Shown: positions 1-9,711, numbered from the stretch's first letter. The stretch: 64,000 nucleotides of DNA from Rhodospirillales bacterium (GCA_019634165.1 JAHQVT010000006.1:496001-560000); one strand, 5' to 3'. Notes: a model not told the origin generated them from the letters alone. Made by a program: numbers and translations.

Positions 1-279
1 AGCAGGTACTTTATGTTGATCCGCACAGCGCATGATGATCGATCCTGCACGACGCATTTCATCGTGGATCAAGCCAACTGCGTTATATTCTTTGTCGTCA
101 GATCGGAAGGAGTTCGAACAGACCAATTCGGCGCACTTGTCCGTATGGTGCGCATCTGTCGGACGTACCGGGCGCATCTCATGCAGGATGACAGGAACAC
201 CGGCCTCGGCAAGCTGCCAAGCGGCTTCACTGCCGGCCAGACCGGCACCAATGATATGAACAGGTTTAACCGTATTCAC
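1..279 (-). CDS. trmFO: TrmFO, folate-dependent tRNA m5U54 methyltransferase (N-terminal part, cut by window edge)
   Basis: Only the first 93 codons are present; the gene runs off the left edge. The translation starts at a GTG (279-277) preceded by a GAGGAG Shine-Dalgarno and reads [20 protein letters not shown], a Rossmann FAD-binding loop ([14 protein letters not shown]). It continues with [20 protein letters not shown] and [11 protein letters not shown], segments typical of TrmFO and not of the longer MnmG. TrmFO uses methylenetetrahydrofolate and FADH2 to make ribothymidine at position 54 in the tRNA T-loop, in the cytoplasm. It is divergent from the membrane-protein gene to its right. 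Identification is firm; completeness cannot be judged. Confidence 0.93.
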   Translation of the reverse strand, partial: MNTVKPVHIIGAGLAGSEAAWQLAEAGVPVILHEMRPVRPTDAHHTDKCAELVCSNSFRSDDKEYNAVGLIHDEMRRAGSIIMRCADQHKVPA

Positions 280-340
280 GTGTGCGAACTCCTCGCGAAG
301 AATGTGTTTTAAATCGTGGCACACACATAGCGGTGCAATG

Positions 341-376
341 GCCCCCATTTCAAGTCAATTACGCACAATTGGGGGC
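341..376. repeat. Nested inverted repeat between divergent genes
   Basis: GCCCCCA (341-347) is the exact reverse complement of TGGGGGC (370-376), and CAATT (356-360) with AATTG (367-371) lies inside it. It sits in the 152-base gap between trmFO (leftward) and the membrane-protein gene (rightward). It could be an operator or a leader hairpin; nothing else in the gap stands out. Confidence 0.4.
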
Positions 377-431
377 GATCAGATGCAAAAGCTTATGAAA
401 TTTTCACAACGCCACAGATAGTGCGTCTTAT

Positions 432-1454
432 ATGGCAGAGCCGTTCTGTCCCTCACACGAGAAGATGGCACACAATATGAGCTACCCGCATCACCCATAT
501 GGCTATGAACCGACCCATTGCCCGGTAATCGGTCTGGTGCCGCGTCGGCGTCTATTGCGTGAAGTGATATGCGACAAAGATACCCAAGAACCTGATAAAG
601 ACGAGCAGCCAAAACCGCCTGAGGTCAAAGAACGTCGACTGGGCTTCCCATTCGGTAGTTTTGGCGAGGGTGCCTTCAACCCATCCGATATCGAAAGCAT
701 GATCGAGTATGTTGTCGCCACCCGGCAGGGATGGCGCGCATCACTTGTTATGCGTGCGTTCTTACGTTGGTGGCGGGATGGAAACGACGAAACACAGCCC
801 CAATCCGACAGAAAGAAGTCTGATGCGGTGATATTGCTTTTGGCCTTAAATCAGGGCAGAGACGGTTTTGTGCAAGGTTATCTGCATGATCTCGTAAATG
901 AACAAAAAGAACGTCCGAAACCGCTACCTAAGGCCAATCAAGTGGAGAAGGCCTTTAACAAAAGTCTTCGGATAGCAGCGCTTGCACTTGCTTTGTCGCC
1001 AATTGTTCTGATCTTTGCGGTTTTGCTATTTGTACAGATCGACAACATCATCAGCACCGGAAACGGAAAAATATTCGGGTTCAGTTATGATCTGTTGTTC
1101 TTTGTTGGAAGCTTTGGTGCCATTGGGGCACTTACCAGCATGATGATGCGGCTTGGCAAGGACGCACCATGGGGGGAAATGGAACCAGCTTCGGTGTTCT
1201 TTAACTTCCTGTTCCGACCCTGTATGGGGTTCTGCTTTGCGCTTGTTGTCCTTTTGGCCTTGCGCGCAGGAATACTGCCAATTCCATTGGATGAACTGCA
1301 CAATCTTGATGACCTTGATCAGATCAGCAATTCCACTGCTGCCGGACGACAGATATCGATCGTTTTGGTTTTCGCGTTCCTGTCAGGATTTAGCGAGCGC
1401 CTCAGCACAGCCTTGGTCAAACGAGTTGAGAACCGAGTGTCTAATCCTGGATAA
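432..1454 (+). CDS. Membrane protein of unknown function, four predicted transmembrane segments
   Basis: A 340-residue protein I do not recognise. Residues 1-180 are polar and charged, with a proline- and lysine-rich stretch around 50-70. Hydrophobic segments follow at about 180-205, 215-238, 258-282 and 305-325. The last contains FLSGFSERL, a GFSERL motif seen in several uncharacterised bacterial membrane proteins. The arrangement suggests a cytoplasmic N-terminal domain on a four-helix membrane base. The start is uncertain: ATG at 432 lacks a clear Shine-Dalgarno, and in-frame ATGs at 465 and 477 (a GAGAAG lies at 459-464) are alternatives. It converges on uvrA across a hairpin terminator. 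No function is assigned. Confidence 0.7.
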   Translation: MAEPFCPSHEKMAHNMSYPHHPYGYEPTHCPVIGLVPRRRLLREVICDKDTQEPDKDEQPKPPEVKERRLGFPFGSFGEGAFNPSDIESMIEYVVATRQGWRASLVMRAFLRWWRDGNDETQPQSDRKKSDAVILLLALNQGRDGFVQGYLHDLVNEQKERPKPLPKANQVEKAFNKSLRIAALALALSPIVLIFAVLLFVQIDNIISTGNGKIFGFSYDLLFFVGSFGAIGALTSMMMRLGKDAPWGEMEPASVFFNFLFRPCMGFCFALVVLLALRAGILPIPLDELHNLDDLDQISNSTAAGRQISIVLVFAFLSGFSERLSTALVKRVENRVSNPG

Positions 1455-1460
1455 GAAAAA

Positions 1461-1481
1461 GGGGCAGCATGTTGCTGCCCC
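1461..1481 (-). terminator. Rho-independent terminator of uvrA (convergent genes)
   Basis: Perfect 9-bp stem GGGGCAGCA / TGCTGCCCC with a 3-base loop. Read on the minus strand it is followed by TTTTTCTTAT, so it mainly serves uvrA. It may also stop the plus-strand gene ending at 1454. Confidence 0.85.
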
Positions 1482-1491
1482 GATGATATTT

Positions 1492-4320
1492 CTATTTCAA
1501 ACCAAGATGACGCTTAAGGTAGCGGCCGGTATAGCTTTCCTCATTGGCCATAATGTCTTCCGGGGTTCCTGTACCAACAAGCTTCCCGCCGCCATCACCG
1601 CCCTCAGGCCCAATATCAATGATCCAATCGGCTGTCTTGATGACGTCAAGGTTATGCTCAATCACGACAACTGTATTGCCCTGATCAACAATGGTATGGA
1701 GCACTTCCAAAAGTTTGCGGATGTCATGAAAATGAAGACCCGTCGTTGGTTCATCAAGGATATAGATCGTCCGACCGGTTGCGCGTTTTGACAGCTCTTT
1801 GGCAAGCTTGACGCGCTGGGCTTCACCCCCTGAAAGCGTGGTCGCCTGTTGTCCAAGATGGATATAGGACAAGCCAACCTGCTTTAAGGTTTCCATCTTG
1901 TCACGGATGGACGGAACCGCCTTAAAGAAGTCTGCGCCTTCTTCAACGGTCATATCAAGGACATCAGATATCGATTTGCCTTTAAACGATATTTCCAGTG
2001 TTTCACGGTTATATCGTTTGCCTTTGCACTGATCGCACGTGACGTAAACATCTGGCAGGAAATGCATTTCGATCTTGATGACGCCATCGCCCTGACAGGC
2101 TTCGCAACGACCACCCTTTACGTTGAATGAAAAACGACCTGGTTTGTATCCACGTGTTTTTGCTTCGGGCAATTGCGCGAACCATTCACGGATCGGCGTG
2201 AAGGCCCCGGTATAGGTGACTGGATTGGAACGTGGTGTCCTGCCAATCGGGCTTTGGTCGATATCAATGATCTTATCAATCAACTCGACACCCGTGATCG
2301 TATCATGTGCGCCCGGATGGTGCCGGGCATTATGCATACGTTTGGCAAGTGCCTTATAAAGCGTTTCGATGACCAAACTCGATTTGCCGCCACCTGAAAC
2401 CCCGGTTACGCAGATGAATTTACCCAGTGGGAAATCGACATCAATCCCCTGAAGGTTATTGGCCCTTGCGCCTTTGATGCTGATGGCCTTGCCATTGCCC
2501 TTGCGACGTTCCTTGGGAACGGTAATTTGTTCAACACCAACAAGGTATTTTCCCGTCAGGCTATTGGGGTTTTGCTGGATTTGTTCTGGGGTGCCTTCGG
2601 CAACGATACGTCCGCCATGAATACCCGCACCCGGTCCCATATCGACAACATAGTCGGCGGCACGAATGGCATCTTCGTCATGTTCAACAACCAAAACAGT
2701 GTTGCCCAAATCACGAAGACGCTTAAGCGTATCAAGCAAACGGTCATTATCGCGCTGATGCAGGCCAATTGATGGCTCATCAAGCACGTAAAGAACCCCG
2801 GTCAGACCAGACCCGATCTGAGATGCCAGACGAATACGTTGGCTTTCGCCACCTGAAAGTGTGCCAGATGTGCGCGACATCGACAGATAATCAAGCCCAA
2901 CATCGCGTAGGAACCGCAGGCGATCATTGATTTCACGCAAGATACGGCGGGCGATTTCAGTTTCTTTTTCGTTCAGCTTGTCCTCAAGGGCAAGGAACCA
3001 GTCACCGGCCTTGGAAATCGACAGTTCCGTGATCTGAGAAATATCACAATTATCAATTTTAACCGCCAATGCTTCGGGCTTCAGACGTTTTCCCGAACAG
3101 GTCGGGCAGTTAGAAACCATCTGATATTTCGAAAGTTCATCACGGGCCCACTGGCTGTCTGTTTCGCGCCAGCGGCGGGCCATATTTGGAACAACACCTT
3201 CAAAAGGCCGGGAAACCTTATAGCTGCGCGATCCATCGTCGTAGGTTACCGTAACTTCTTCGTCGCCTGACCCATTCAGGATAATGTCTTGAGCGGTTTT
3301 AGGGAGTTTTTCCCAAGCCACATTGGTCTTAAAGCCAAAATGTTTGGCAACTGATTTAAGGGTTTGAAGATAGTATTTCGAGGTCGTGCTGGCCCACGGG
3401 GCAATAGCGCCGTCTTCTAGCGTTTTGCTTTCATCCGGAACCACGAGCATCGGGTCGAATTCCATCTGAGTACCCAAACCATCACAGGCCGGGCAGGCAC
3501 CAAACGGATTGTTAAACGAAAACAGACGTGGCTCGATTTCTTCAATCGTGAAACCCGAAACAGGGCAGGCGAACTTCGCTGAGAAAACAGTGGTATCACC
3601 GGTTTTGGCATTTTCGGCCAAAACAATGCCGTCGGTTAGCTCAAGTGCTGTTTCAAAGCTGTCTGCAAGGCGTGTGGCAATGCCATCCTTGACAATCAAA
3701 CGATCGACAACGACCGAAATATCATGTTTCAGCTTTTTATTGAGGTCTGGCGCATCATCGATGTCATACATCTCGCCATCGATCTTGACGCGCTGAAACC
3801 CGCGTGAGCGTAAATCACGCAATTCCTTTTTATACTCTCCCTTGCGACCGCGCACGATGGGGGCCAGCAAATAAAGGCGCGTACCGTCTTCCATCTCCAT
3901 TACCCGGTCGACCATCTGCGACACAGTCTGGCTTACAATCGGAAGACCCGTTGCAGGCGAATAGGGGATGCCAATACGCGCCCACAGCAAGCGCATATAG
4001 TCGTAGATCTCGGTTACGGTCCCGACAGTCGAGCGCGGATTACGCGATGTGGTTTTTTGTTCGATTGAGATGGCAGGCGACAGACCATCAATATATTCAA
4101 CATCCGGCTTTTGCATCAATTCAAGGAATTGGCGCGCGTAGGCCGACAGGCTTTCGACATAACGACGCTGCCCCTCGGCATAAATCGTATCGAAAGCAAG
4201 CGAACTTTTACCCGATCCGGAAAGGCCCGTAATCACCACCAGCGCGTCACGCGGCAGGTCAACATCAATGTTCTGAAGATTGTGTTCTTTCGCACCGCGA
4301 ACCGAAATTTTCGTCAGCAT
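1492..4320 (-). CDS. uvrA: UvrA, ATPase subunit of the UvrABC excision nuclease
   Basis: 942 residues, the usual UvrA length. UvrA dimers recognise bulky DNA lesions and load UvrB in nucleotide excision repair. Visible are two ABC ATPase halves: Walker [10 protein letters not shown] near residue 35 and GVSGGGKSS near 645, each with an LSGGESQR or LSGGEAQR signature and a downstream ILDEP Walker B. Two zinc-binding modules are seen (CPVSGF with CPACDGLG, and CEACQGDG with CDQCKGK). The ATG at 4320 has a weak AAGG upstream. A GTTC-N7-GTTC SOS box lies 13 bases before the start, pointing to LexA repression. In many proteobacteria uvrA is divergent from ssb; here ssb lies about 17 kb away. Confidence 0.98.
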   Translation of the reverse strand: MLTKISVRGAKEHNLQNIDVDLPRDALVVITGLSGSGKSSLAFDTIYAEGQRRYVESLSAYARQFLELMQKPDVEYIDGLSPAISIEQKTTSRNPRSTVGTVTEIYDYMRLLWARIGIPYSPATGLPIVSQTVSQMVDRVMEMEDGTRLYLLAPIVRGRKGEYKKELRDLRSRGFQRVKIDGEMYDIDDAPDLNKKLKHDISVVVDRLIVKDGIATRLADSFETALELTDGIVLAENAKTGDTTVFSAKFACPVSGFTIEEIEPRLFSFNNPFGACPACDGLGTQMEFDPMLVVPDESKTLEDGAIAPWASTTSKYYLQTLKSVAKHFGFKTNVAWEKLPKTAQDIILNGSGDEEVTVTYDDGSRSYKVSRPFEGVVPNMARRWRETDSQWARDELSKYQMVSNCPTCSGKRLKPEALAVKIDNCDISQITELSISKAGDWFLALEDKLNEKETEIARRILREINDRLRFLRDVGLDYLSMSRTSGTLSGGESQRIRLASQIGSGLTGVLYVLDEPSIGLHQRDNDRLLDTLKRLRDLGNTVLVVEHDEDAIRAADYVVDMGPGAGIHGGRIVAEGTPEQIQQNPNSLTGKYLVGVEQITVPKERRKGNGKAISIKGARANNLQGIDVDFPLGKFICVTGVSGGGKSSLVIETLYKALAKRMHNARHHPGAHDTITGVELIDKIIDIDQSPIGRTPRSNPVTYTGAFTPIREWFAQLPEAKTRGYKPGRFSFNVKGGRCEACQGDGVIKIEMHFLPDVYVTCDQCKGKRYNRETLEISFKGKSISDVLDMTVEEGADFFKAVPSIRDKMETLKQVGLSYIHLGQQATTLSGGEAQRVKLAKELSKRATGRTIYILDEPTTGLHFHDIRKLLEVLHTIVDQGNTVVVIEHNLDVIKTADWIIDIGPEGGDGGGKLVGTGTPEDIMANEESYTGRYLKRHLGLK

Positions 4321-4332
4321 GTCGGGCCTTTT

Positions 4333-4347
4333 GTTCCTGAATTGTTC
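4333..4347 (-). promoter_or_regulatory. LexA (SOS) box upstream of uvrA
   Basis: GTTC-CTGAATT-GTTC, an exact match to the direct-repeat SOS box GTTC-N7-GTTC (equivalent to GAAC-N7-GAAC) known from alphaproteobacteria. It ends 13 bases from the uvrA start codon. uvrA is a known LexA target in this class. Confidence 0.85.
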
Positions 4348-4390
4348 GGAAAGTGTATAGAGGAGCCGACCTGTATACGCAAGCGCACCC

Positions 4391-4417
4391 CTGACAGTTC
4401 CTGTCAGTATTTGTCAG
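4391..4417. repeat. CTGACAG/CTGTCAG inverted repeat plus a third copy
   Basis: CTGACAG (4391-4397), TTC, CTGTCAG (4401-4407) form a perfect palindrome, followed by TTGTCAG (4411-4417). It lies between the fba terminator and the uvrA SOS box. It may be an operator or part of the uvrA promoter region. The binding factor is unknown. Confidence 0.4.
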
Positions 4418-4457
4418 GAGACTATCTTTTCGCAATCCGCACCACCATGGATGCACG

Positions 4458-4485
4458 AAAAAACCCGCCGAACAAGTCCGGCGGG
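4458..4485 (-). terminator. Rho-independent terminator after fba
   Basis: Stem CCCGCCG (4464-4470) / CGGCGGG (4479-4485). On the minus strand it runs into a TTTTTT tract. It marks the end of the nagK...fba operon. Confidence 0.9.
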
Positions 4486-4516
4486 CTTCACAAATCTTTT
4501 GACCGTTTCTGTCAGG

Positions 4517-5596
4517 TTAGCCTTTGGTAACCGAGCGACCGGTTGCACCAAGATCCTTGAAAGCTTCTTCGAGGCGGGCGGCCATCGAAAGTTCAGCTTC
4601 ACGGATCCAGACACGCGGGTCATAGTTTTTCTTGTAAGGCTTGTCCGTTTCCGGATCGACCTGATACTTGAAAGCACGGGCATTCGCTTCGACATACTCG
4701 CCAACCGGACGAGCATAGGCAAACTGGGTGTCAGTATCGATATTCATCTTAAAGACGCCGTAGCCGACTGCTTCTTCGATTTTCTCTTTTTCTGAACCAG
4801 ATCCGCCGTGGAACACGAAGTCCAATGGGCGGTCGCCAAGGCCATATTTTTCGGAAACGAATTTCTGGCTTTCAAGAAGGATTTCCGGGCTTAGTTTGAC
4901 GTTGCCCGGCTTATAAACCCCGTGAACGTTACCAAACGCCGCAGCAACCGAAAAATGACCAATCGGCGAAAGACGACGATAGGCTTCTTCGACTTCTTCT
5001 GGGCGGGTATAAAGACGCGGATCAATCTCATTGCTTGAAGTATCAAGTTCGTGACCAATACCGTCTTCTTCGCCACCGGTAACACCCAGTTCAATTTCCA
5101 GGCTCATCTCGATGGCGGCCATACGCTTCAGAAAGACCTCACAGGTTGACAGGTTGTCTTCCAGTGACTCTTCGGAAAGATCAAGCATATGGGAGCTATA
5201 AAGCGCCTTGCCGGTTTCGGCATAGGCCTTTTCGCTCCATTTGAGCATCTCATCGACCCACGGCACAAACTTACGGTTCGCGTGGTCGGTATGCATCACA
5301 ACGGCAACGCCATAATATTCAGCCATAAGCTGTGCGTGACGTGCCGCTGAAACAGCGCCCACAACACGGGCAGCGTCGGCGTCCTTGATGCCTTTGCCAG
5401 CAAAGAACTGTGCACCACCATTCGAAAGCTGAATGATAATGTCAGAACCTGCATTTGCAGCGGCTTCAAGGGCTGCGTTCATCGTGCTTGACGATGTAAT
5501 ATTTACAGCGGGAAGTGCGTAACCGTCCTGCTTACAAGCAGCGACGAGGTCACGATAGGCAGCACCGGTAACAACACCGGGTTTAACGGAAGGCAT
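4517..5596 (-). CDS. fbaA: Class II fructose-1,6-bisphosphate aldolase (FbaA type)
   Basis: 359 residues, the length of E. coli FbaA-type class IIA aldolases. It cleaves fructose-1,6-bisphosphate to dihydroxyacetone phosphate and glyceraldehyde-3-phosphate, with zinc. Visible motifs are VMHTDHANRKFVPWVDE (zinc histidine), LEIELGVTGGEEDG, GNVHGVYKPGN, FHGGSGS and NIDTDTQFAY (phosphate binding). It is the last gene of the amino-sugar operon, 20 bases behind the Gfo/Idh gene. This suggests that the operon delivers GlcNAc carbon to triose phosphates. It could also have its own promoter, since a cell normally needs this enzyme under all conditions. Confidence 0.96.
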   Translation of the reverse strand: MPSVKPGVVTGAAYRDLVAACKQDGYALPAVNITSSSTMNAALEAAANAGSDIIIQLSNGGAQFFAGKGIKDADAARVVGAVSAARHAQLMAEYYGVAVVMHTDHANRKFVPWVDEMLKWSEKAYAETGKALYSSHMLDLSEESLEDNLSTCEVFLKRMAAIEMSLEIELGVTGGEEDGIGHELDTSSNEIDPRLYTRPEEVEEAYRRLSPIGHFSVAAAFGNVHGVYKPGNVKLSPEILLESQKFVSEKYGLGDRPLDFVFHGGSGSEKEKIEEAVGYGVFKMNIDTDTQFAYARPVGEYVEANARAFKYQVDPETDKPYKKNYDPRVWIREAELSMAARLEEAFKDLGATGRSVTKG

Positions 5597-5616
5597 GTGG
5601 GTACTCCTCCTGGGGG

Positions 5617-6684
5617 TCAGAGTAAAACAGGTGCCCCCGTGCGAACCGACTGATCCGCTGCAAGGGCAATCCGTAAAGAGCCCAATGCATCTTCCATATG
5701 CTGCGTCAGGTCAAGATGTTCTGTTATAGACTTTAGGAAAAATTGCTGTTCGCGAAGGCAAAGTCCATCATGATCAGGCTCGTCATCGGTTCGAATGATT
5801 TCGTCCACGCGGGTGAATTCGCCTGCGTTATCAGTCTCTGCGTGGTGCAGACGAAGCGCATTTGTCTTGGTGTGGGTATCGATATCGGCTGATCCAGCAC
5901 CTTTTTCTTCGACGTCGGTGATGGAAACACAGCCCTTTGGTCCAATCACATCTTTCACAAAGAATGCTGTTTCGCTGATCATTGGCCCCCAACCGGCTTC
6001 ATACCAGCCGATGGACCCATCATCAAAGCGGACCTGAAGTTGCCCATAATTATACATATCAGGCGCAACGTCATCGGACAGGCGAACCCCCATCGCGTTG
6101 ACCGATATCGGTTTTGCACCAGTCATAAGGCACATGATGTCAAGGTAATGAACCCCACAATCGACAATCGGTGACACACTGTTAAGCAGGCGTTTATGGG
6201 TTTCCCAAAATGCACCACTACTTTGTTGATTAAGGTTCATCCGCATGACAAGCGGTTTACCGAGTGTTTTGGCAATTTCGACAAACTTCTCCCATGATGG
6301 ATGGTGGCGCAGGATGTAACCAATCACCAGTTTCCGGTCATGCTTTTTGGCACTTGCGACCACACGTTCCGCATCCTCAACGGTTGCTGCCAACGGTTTC
6401 TCGATAAATACATGCGCTCCGGCTTCAAAGGCCGCAATCGCGAAGTCTGCATGGGTTTCGGTATAGGTGTTGATCGAAACGGCATCAGGTTTGGTTTCTG
6501 CCAAAGCCCCGTAATAATCAGTGAATTGCGGATAGACATCAAAGCCAGAAGGAAGCTTATCCGCCGGGATAGTTGACCGAGCGCAAATGCCAACAATTTC
6601 GTATCCATCAAGCGCATGATATGCCTTGGCATGAGACAGGCCCATATTGCCAAGTCCGACAACAAGAATACGAATCGGTTTCAT
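5617..6684 (-). CDS. Gfo/Idh/MocA-family NAD(P)-dependent oxidoreductase
   Basis: 355 residues. The N-terminus ILVVGLGNMGLSHAKAYH is the dinucleotide-binding fold. EKPLAATVEDAERVV near residue 95 carries the family EKP motif, and VDCGVHYLDIMCLMTG matches the substrate-domain histidine segment. The family oxidises or reduces sugars, inositols and amino sugars; the substrate here is not determined. Its place between nagA (42 bases upstream) and fbaA (20 bases downstream) suggests a substrate related to N-acetylamino sugars or their anhydro forms. That is inference. Confidence 0.9.
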   Translation of the reverse strand: MKPIRILVVGLGNMGLSHAKAYHALDGYEIVGICARSTIPADKLPSGFDVYPQFTDYYGALAETKPDAVSINTYTETHADFAIAAFEAGAHVFIEKPLAATVEDAERVVASAKKHDRKLVIGYILRHHPSWEKFVEIAKTLGKPLVMRMNLNQQSSGAFWETHKRLLNSVSPIVDCGVHYLDIMCLMTGAKPISVNAMGVRLSDDVAPDMYNYGQLQVRFDDGSIGWYEAGWGPMISETAFFVKDVIGPKGCVSITDVEEKGAGSADIDTHTKTNALRLHHAETDNAGEFTRVDEIIRTDDEPDHDGLCLREQQFFLKSITEHLDLTQHMEDALGSLRIALAADQSVRTGAPVLL

Positions 6685-6726
6685 CTTATATCTCCGGAAA
6701 ACCTGATAATGAATTGATTAAATTAT

Positions 6727-7863
6727 TTATTCTGCGCCGTTGATCCAGCTTTTGGTCACATTGAATGCACCATCAACAAGGATCATATCGGCCTGATACC
6801 CCGGCGCTATACGGCCCATCTTATGGTCAAGCTTAAGGAAGGCAGCCGGGTAGAGGGATGCCATGCGCAGCGCCTCGCCAAGCTCAATTCCGACCATTTC
6901 AACGCAGTTTTTTACCGCTGTAATCATGTCTAAGTCTGAGCCAGCCAATGTCCCATCGGCCAACGCGCATCGACCATCCGTTGCGATGATTTCTTCGCCG
7001 CCAAGCATAAATCGCTTATCGTTTGCCCCGACGGTCGGCATCGCATCTGTCACCAGCATGATTTTGCCACTTGCCTTGGCATTCACCGCGATTTTCACCG
7101 CAGCCGGGTGGACGTGATAGCCATCAACGATCAACCCGCACCATGTATCATCATCCGCCATAGCGGCACCTGCAACACCCGGTTCCCGATGGGTAAGTGG
7201 GCTCATCGCATTGAAAAGATGCGTAAATCCCCGCAAGCCTTCAGCAATTGCATCCTGAATATCATCATAGCTGCCCGCTGTATGACCCGCACAAACCAGA
7301 ACGCCTTTATCGACCAAGGCCTTGATCGTGCCTTTAGCCGCTTTTTCTGGTGCCATGGTGACCAAAATGCGGCCGTTGGGCAAACGGGTCAGGAGTTCAA
7401 GCGCATCGTCTTCCATCGGGCGAATGATGTCGGCTGCATGAACGCCTTTGCGCTCGACATTCAGATACGGGCCTTCAAGGTGTATCCCAACAATACCCGG
7501 CACATTTTCATCAATTGCGGTTTGAACGGCCGTTATAGCGGCTTCCATCTTATCGCGATGGTCTGTGATCAATGTTGGCAACATTGCAGTTGTGCCAAAT
7601 TTTCGATGTGCTGCCATAATTGCCCGCACGCCATCAACATCTGGCTGGTCATTTAGTAATACACCACCACCACCATTGACCTGAACATCTATCAGGCCCG
7701 GCGCTAATGTTTGGCCTTTGCCGTCAACAACATCCAAATCTGCGGGCAGGGCGCTGGCGTCACAAATGGCATCAATCTTACCGTCACGCACGATGACCGA
7801 TTTACCGTCAAGAAATTCCGTGCCGTCGAAAATGCGGGCGTTGGTAATGGCAAATGCTGTCAT
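6727..7863 (-). CDS. nagA: N-acetylglucosamine-6-phosphate deacetylase
   Basis: 378 residues, typical for NagA. It hydrolyses GlcNAc-6-phosphate to glucosamine-6-phosphate and acetate in the cytosol. Motifs in order: GLIDVQVNGGGGVLLND near 57, GIHLEGPYLNVERKG (metal-binding Glu), CAGHTAGSYDD and GFTHLFNAMSPLTHREPG (metal histidines), MLVTDAMPTVG (catalytic Asp). The ATG shares one base with the TAA of the upstream nagB2 gene (TAATG), so the two are translationally coupled. Confidence 0.96.
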   Translation of the reverse strand: MTAFAITNARIFDGTEFLDGKSVIVRDGKIDAICDASALPADLDVVDGKGQTLAPGLIDVQVNGGGGVLLNDQPDVDGVRAIMAAHRKFGTTAMLPTLITDHRDKMEAAITAVQTAIDENVPGIVGIHLEGPYLNVERKGVHAADIIRPMEDDALELLTRLPNGRILVTMAPEKAAKGTIKALVDKGVLVCAGHTAGSYDDIQDAIAEGLRGFTHLFNAMSPLTHREPGVAGAAMADDDTWCGLIVDGYHVHPAAVKIAVNAKASGKIMLVTDAMPTVGANDKRFMLGGEEIIATDGRCALADGTLAGSDLDMITAVKNCVEMVGIELGEALRMASLYPAAFLKLDHKMGRIAPGYQADMILVDGAFNVTKSWINGAE

Positions 7864-8906
7864 TAGTGAGTCTCCGTCACTTTCGAAAGATGCGGCGGCG
7901 CATCAGGATCACAACCGCGGGCCAAGGCAACGCTTTCGGCCAAAGTATAGAATGCCTGAATCATCGCAATGGGTGCGAGAAGGGGGTGGATGTCCTCGAC
8001 CACCGGAAGGTGGCCCTTTATATCTGCATAACCCGTTTCTGCAGCAAACAGATTGTCTGTCTTTGCCCGCATTTCGCTTAGGAAGTCTTCAACACTGTCA
8101 CGCGATGCATCTTGTTGAGAAAACACAAGCATCGGGAAAGTTGGGGTCACCAGCGCCATCGGGCCGTGCTTGACTTCAGCGGCACTGAACGCCTCGGCAT
8201 GCAGGCTACTGGTTTCCTTAAATTTAAGAGCCGCTTCTTGGGCAATGGCGAATGCGGGTCCACGACCGATGACATAAAGACCGTCTGACTTTGCAATTGT
8301 GTCACAAGCACCAAGCCAGTCCTGATCCAGTGCGGCGGAAAGTGATTGTGGTAAGTTATGAAGGCCTTTGTTAAAGGCGTCATCCTGTGTCCATGCACCA
8401 ACGATCTGGGCAATGGACGACAAGGTCGCAATATAGGATTTTGTGGCGGCAACACTTGTTTCTGGACCGGCCATCAAAGGAACCACGTGATCGACAGTAT
8501 CGGCAAGCGGAGAGTCTACAACATTAACCAATGCAACCGTGCGGGCACCTGCATCACGGGCTGCTTTGGCGTTTTTCACAAGGTCCGGGCTTTTGCCAGA
8601 TTGAGAAACGGCAATGAACAAAGCATCTTTTGATGCAATTGAGCGGTTGTAGATTGAAACAATGGATGGCGCGGCGGAAACGACAGGAATCCCAAGCTGG
8701 CTTTCAATCAAATATTTCGCATAGAGAGCTGCATGATCAGAACTACCACGACCACAGGTCACGACAAATTTCGGCGGGTTTGCACGCAGGTCTTCTGCAA
8801 GTTTGGCAATCACTGCTGTGTTGTGTTCAATCTGCTTGGCGACAACTGACGGTGCTTCTGCCAATTCCCGGCCCATCTGCGTTTTTGGGCGCCAACTTGT
8901 GGTCAT
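7863..8906 (-). CDS. nagB2: SIS-domain glucosamine-6-phosphate deaminase (NagB-II type)
   Basis: 347 residues with two SIS sugar-isomerase domains (FVVTCGRGSSDHAALYAKY near 48; AVSQSGKSPDLV near 98; LYVIGRGPAFAIAQEAALKF near 210). The length and the lack of a glutaminase domain distinguish it from GlmS. It resembles NagB-II/AgaS proteins, which replace the classical NagB and convert glucosamine-6-phosphate to fructose-6-phosphate plus ammonia. Its tight coupling to nagA supports this. SIS proteins are easily mis-assigned and AgaS-like galactosamine-6-phosphate activity cannot be excluded. Confidence 0.9.
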   Translation of the reverse strand: MTTSWRPKTQMGRELAEAPSVVAKQIEHNTAVIAKLAEDLRANPPKFVVTCGRGSSDHAALYAKYLIESQLGIPVVSAAPSIVSIYNRSIASKDALFIAVSQSGKSPDLVKNAKAARDAGARTVALVNVVDSPLADTVDHVVPLMAGPETSVAATKSYIATLSSIAQIVGAWTQDDAFNKGLHNLPQSLSAALDQDWLGACDTIAKSDGLYVIGRGPAFAIAQEAALKFKETSSLHAEAFSAAEVKHGPMALVTPTFPMLVFSQQDASRDSVEDFLSEMRAKTDNLFAAETGYADIKGHLPVVEDIHPLLAPIAMIQAFYTLAESVALARGCDPDAPPHLSKVTETH

Positions 8907-8949
8907 TTCAATGTTTCCTCAGTTTTTGCAAGATGCCTGATGTTTGAAA

Positions 8950-9711
8950 TCAGCGGGCATCTACCTGCATTTCAGCTATAAAGTCATAGCTATCCCCTCG
9001 GTAATAAGACCGAGTGAATTCCACAGGTGTTCCGTTGGCTAGGAACGAGCGTCGTTCTATATAAAGTGCGGCACTGCCATCGGGAACGCCCAAGATCTTG
9101 GCTGTTTCGCCATCAAACAGTTCTGCGCGAAGGCGTTGAAGGGCGCGTTCGGGCTTTTTGTTGTGTTTCGCCAGCGCGTCATAAAGCGATTTATCGACTT
9201 CATCCGGGCTTGGCAAAAACGCACGCGGGACAACCGCATATTCAAGTGCCATCGGCTTGTCATTGGCCGTCCGCAAACGCCGCAGGCGGGTAACTTCAGT
9301 TCCCGGCGACAAATTCAAGGCCATTGCTTCTTCCGGGGATGCGTGGCCAAGAGTTTTTTCAAGCCATACCGCCCCCGGATCCATGCCGCGCGTTATCATA
9401 TCTTCAGTAAAAGATGTCAATCGAGACAGGGCTTGTTCAACGCGCGGGGCGACAAACGTACCTGCACCATGGCGTTGAACCAGAACGCCTTCCTCAACCA
9501 GTGCCCGCATGGCATTGCGAACAGTGACGCGCGAAATGTTTAATTCATTGGCCAGATCACGTTCACTTGGCAGCGCGTCATCCACTTGCAGAATACCATC
9601 GTCGATCACAGCCTTTAACGACGCTTGCAAGCGCCGATACAGCGGGCCATGATCGGTGTTTTCGATGTCGCGCGTGCGAAGGTTCGCGATGATGTCCTGT
9701 GTGGTGGTCAT
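8950..9711 (-). CDS. GntR/HutC-family regulator of amino-sugar genes (NagR/DasR-like)
   Basis: 253 residues. An N-terminal winged helix-turn-helix (LPSERDLANELNISRVTVRNAMRAL around 43-68, then VLVQRHGAGTFVAPR) is followed by a UTRA effector domain (SRLTSFTEDM, MALEYAVVPRAFLP, YIERRSFLANGTPVEFTRSYYRGD). HutC-type GntR proteins inside GlcNAc loci usually sense GlcNAc-6-phosphate or glucosamine-6-phosphate and repress the pathway. It overlaps nagK by 4 bases (ATGA). The TGGTAT half-sites in the divergent promoter region are the likely binding sites. Confidence 0.92.
   Translation of the reverse strand: MTTTQDIIANLRTRDIENTDHGPLYRRLQASLKAVIDDGILQVDDALPSERDLANELNISRVTVRNAMRALVEEGVLVQRHGAGTFVAPRVEQALSRLTSFTEDMITRGMDPGAVWLEKTLGHASPEEAMALNLSPGTEVTRLRRLRTANDKPMALEYAVVPRAFLPSPDEVDKSLYDALAKHNKKPERALQRLRAELFDGETAKILGVPDGSAALYIERRSFLANGTPVEFTRSYYRGDSYDFIAEMQVDAR

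Noticed and set aside
1153-1791. 212-codon plus-strand open frame
   Set aside because: It overlaps the end of the membrane-protein gene and runs antisense to uvrA across a clear terminator; composition is not protein-like.
7108-7656. 182-codon plus-strand open frame
   Set aside because: Antisense shadow of nagA, no ribosome site and no recognisable motif.
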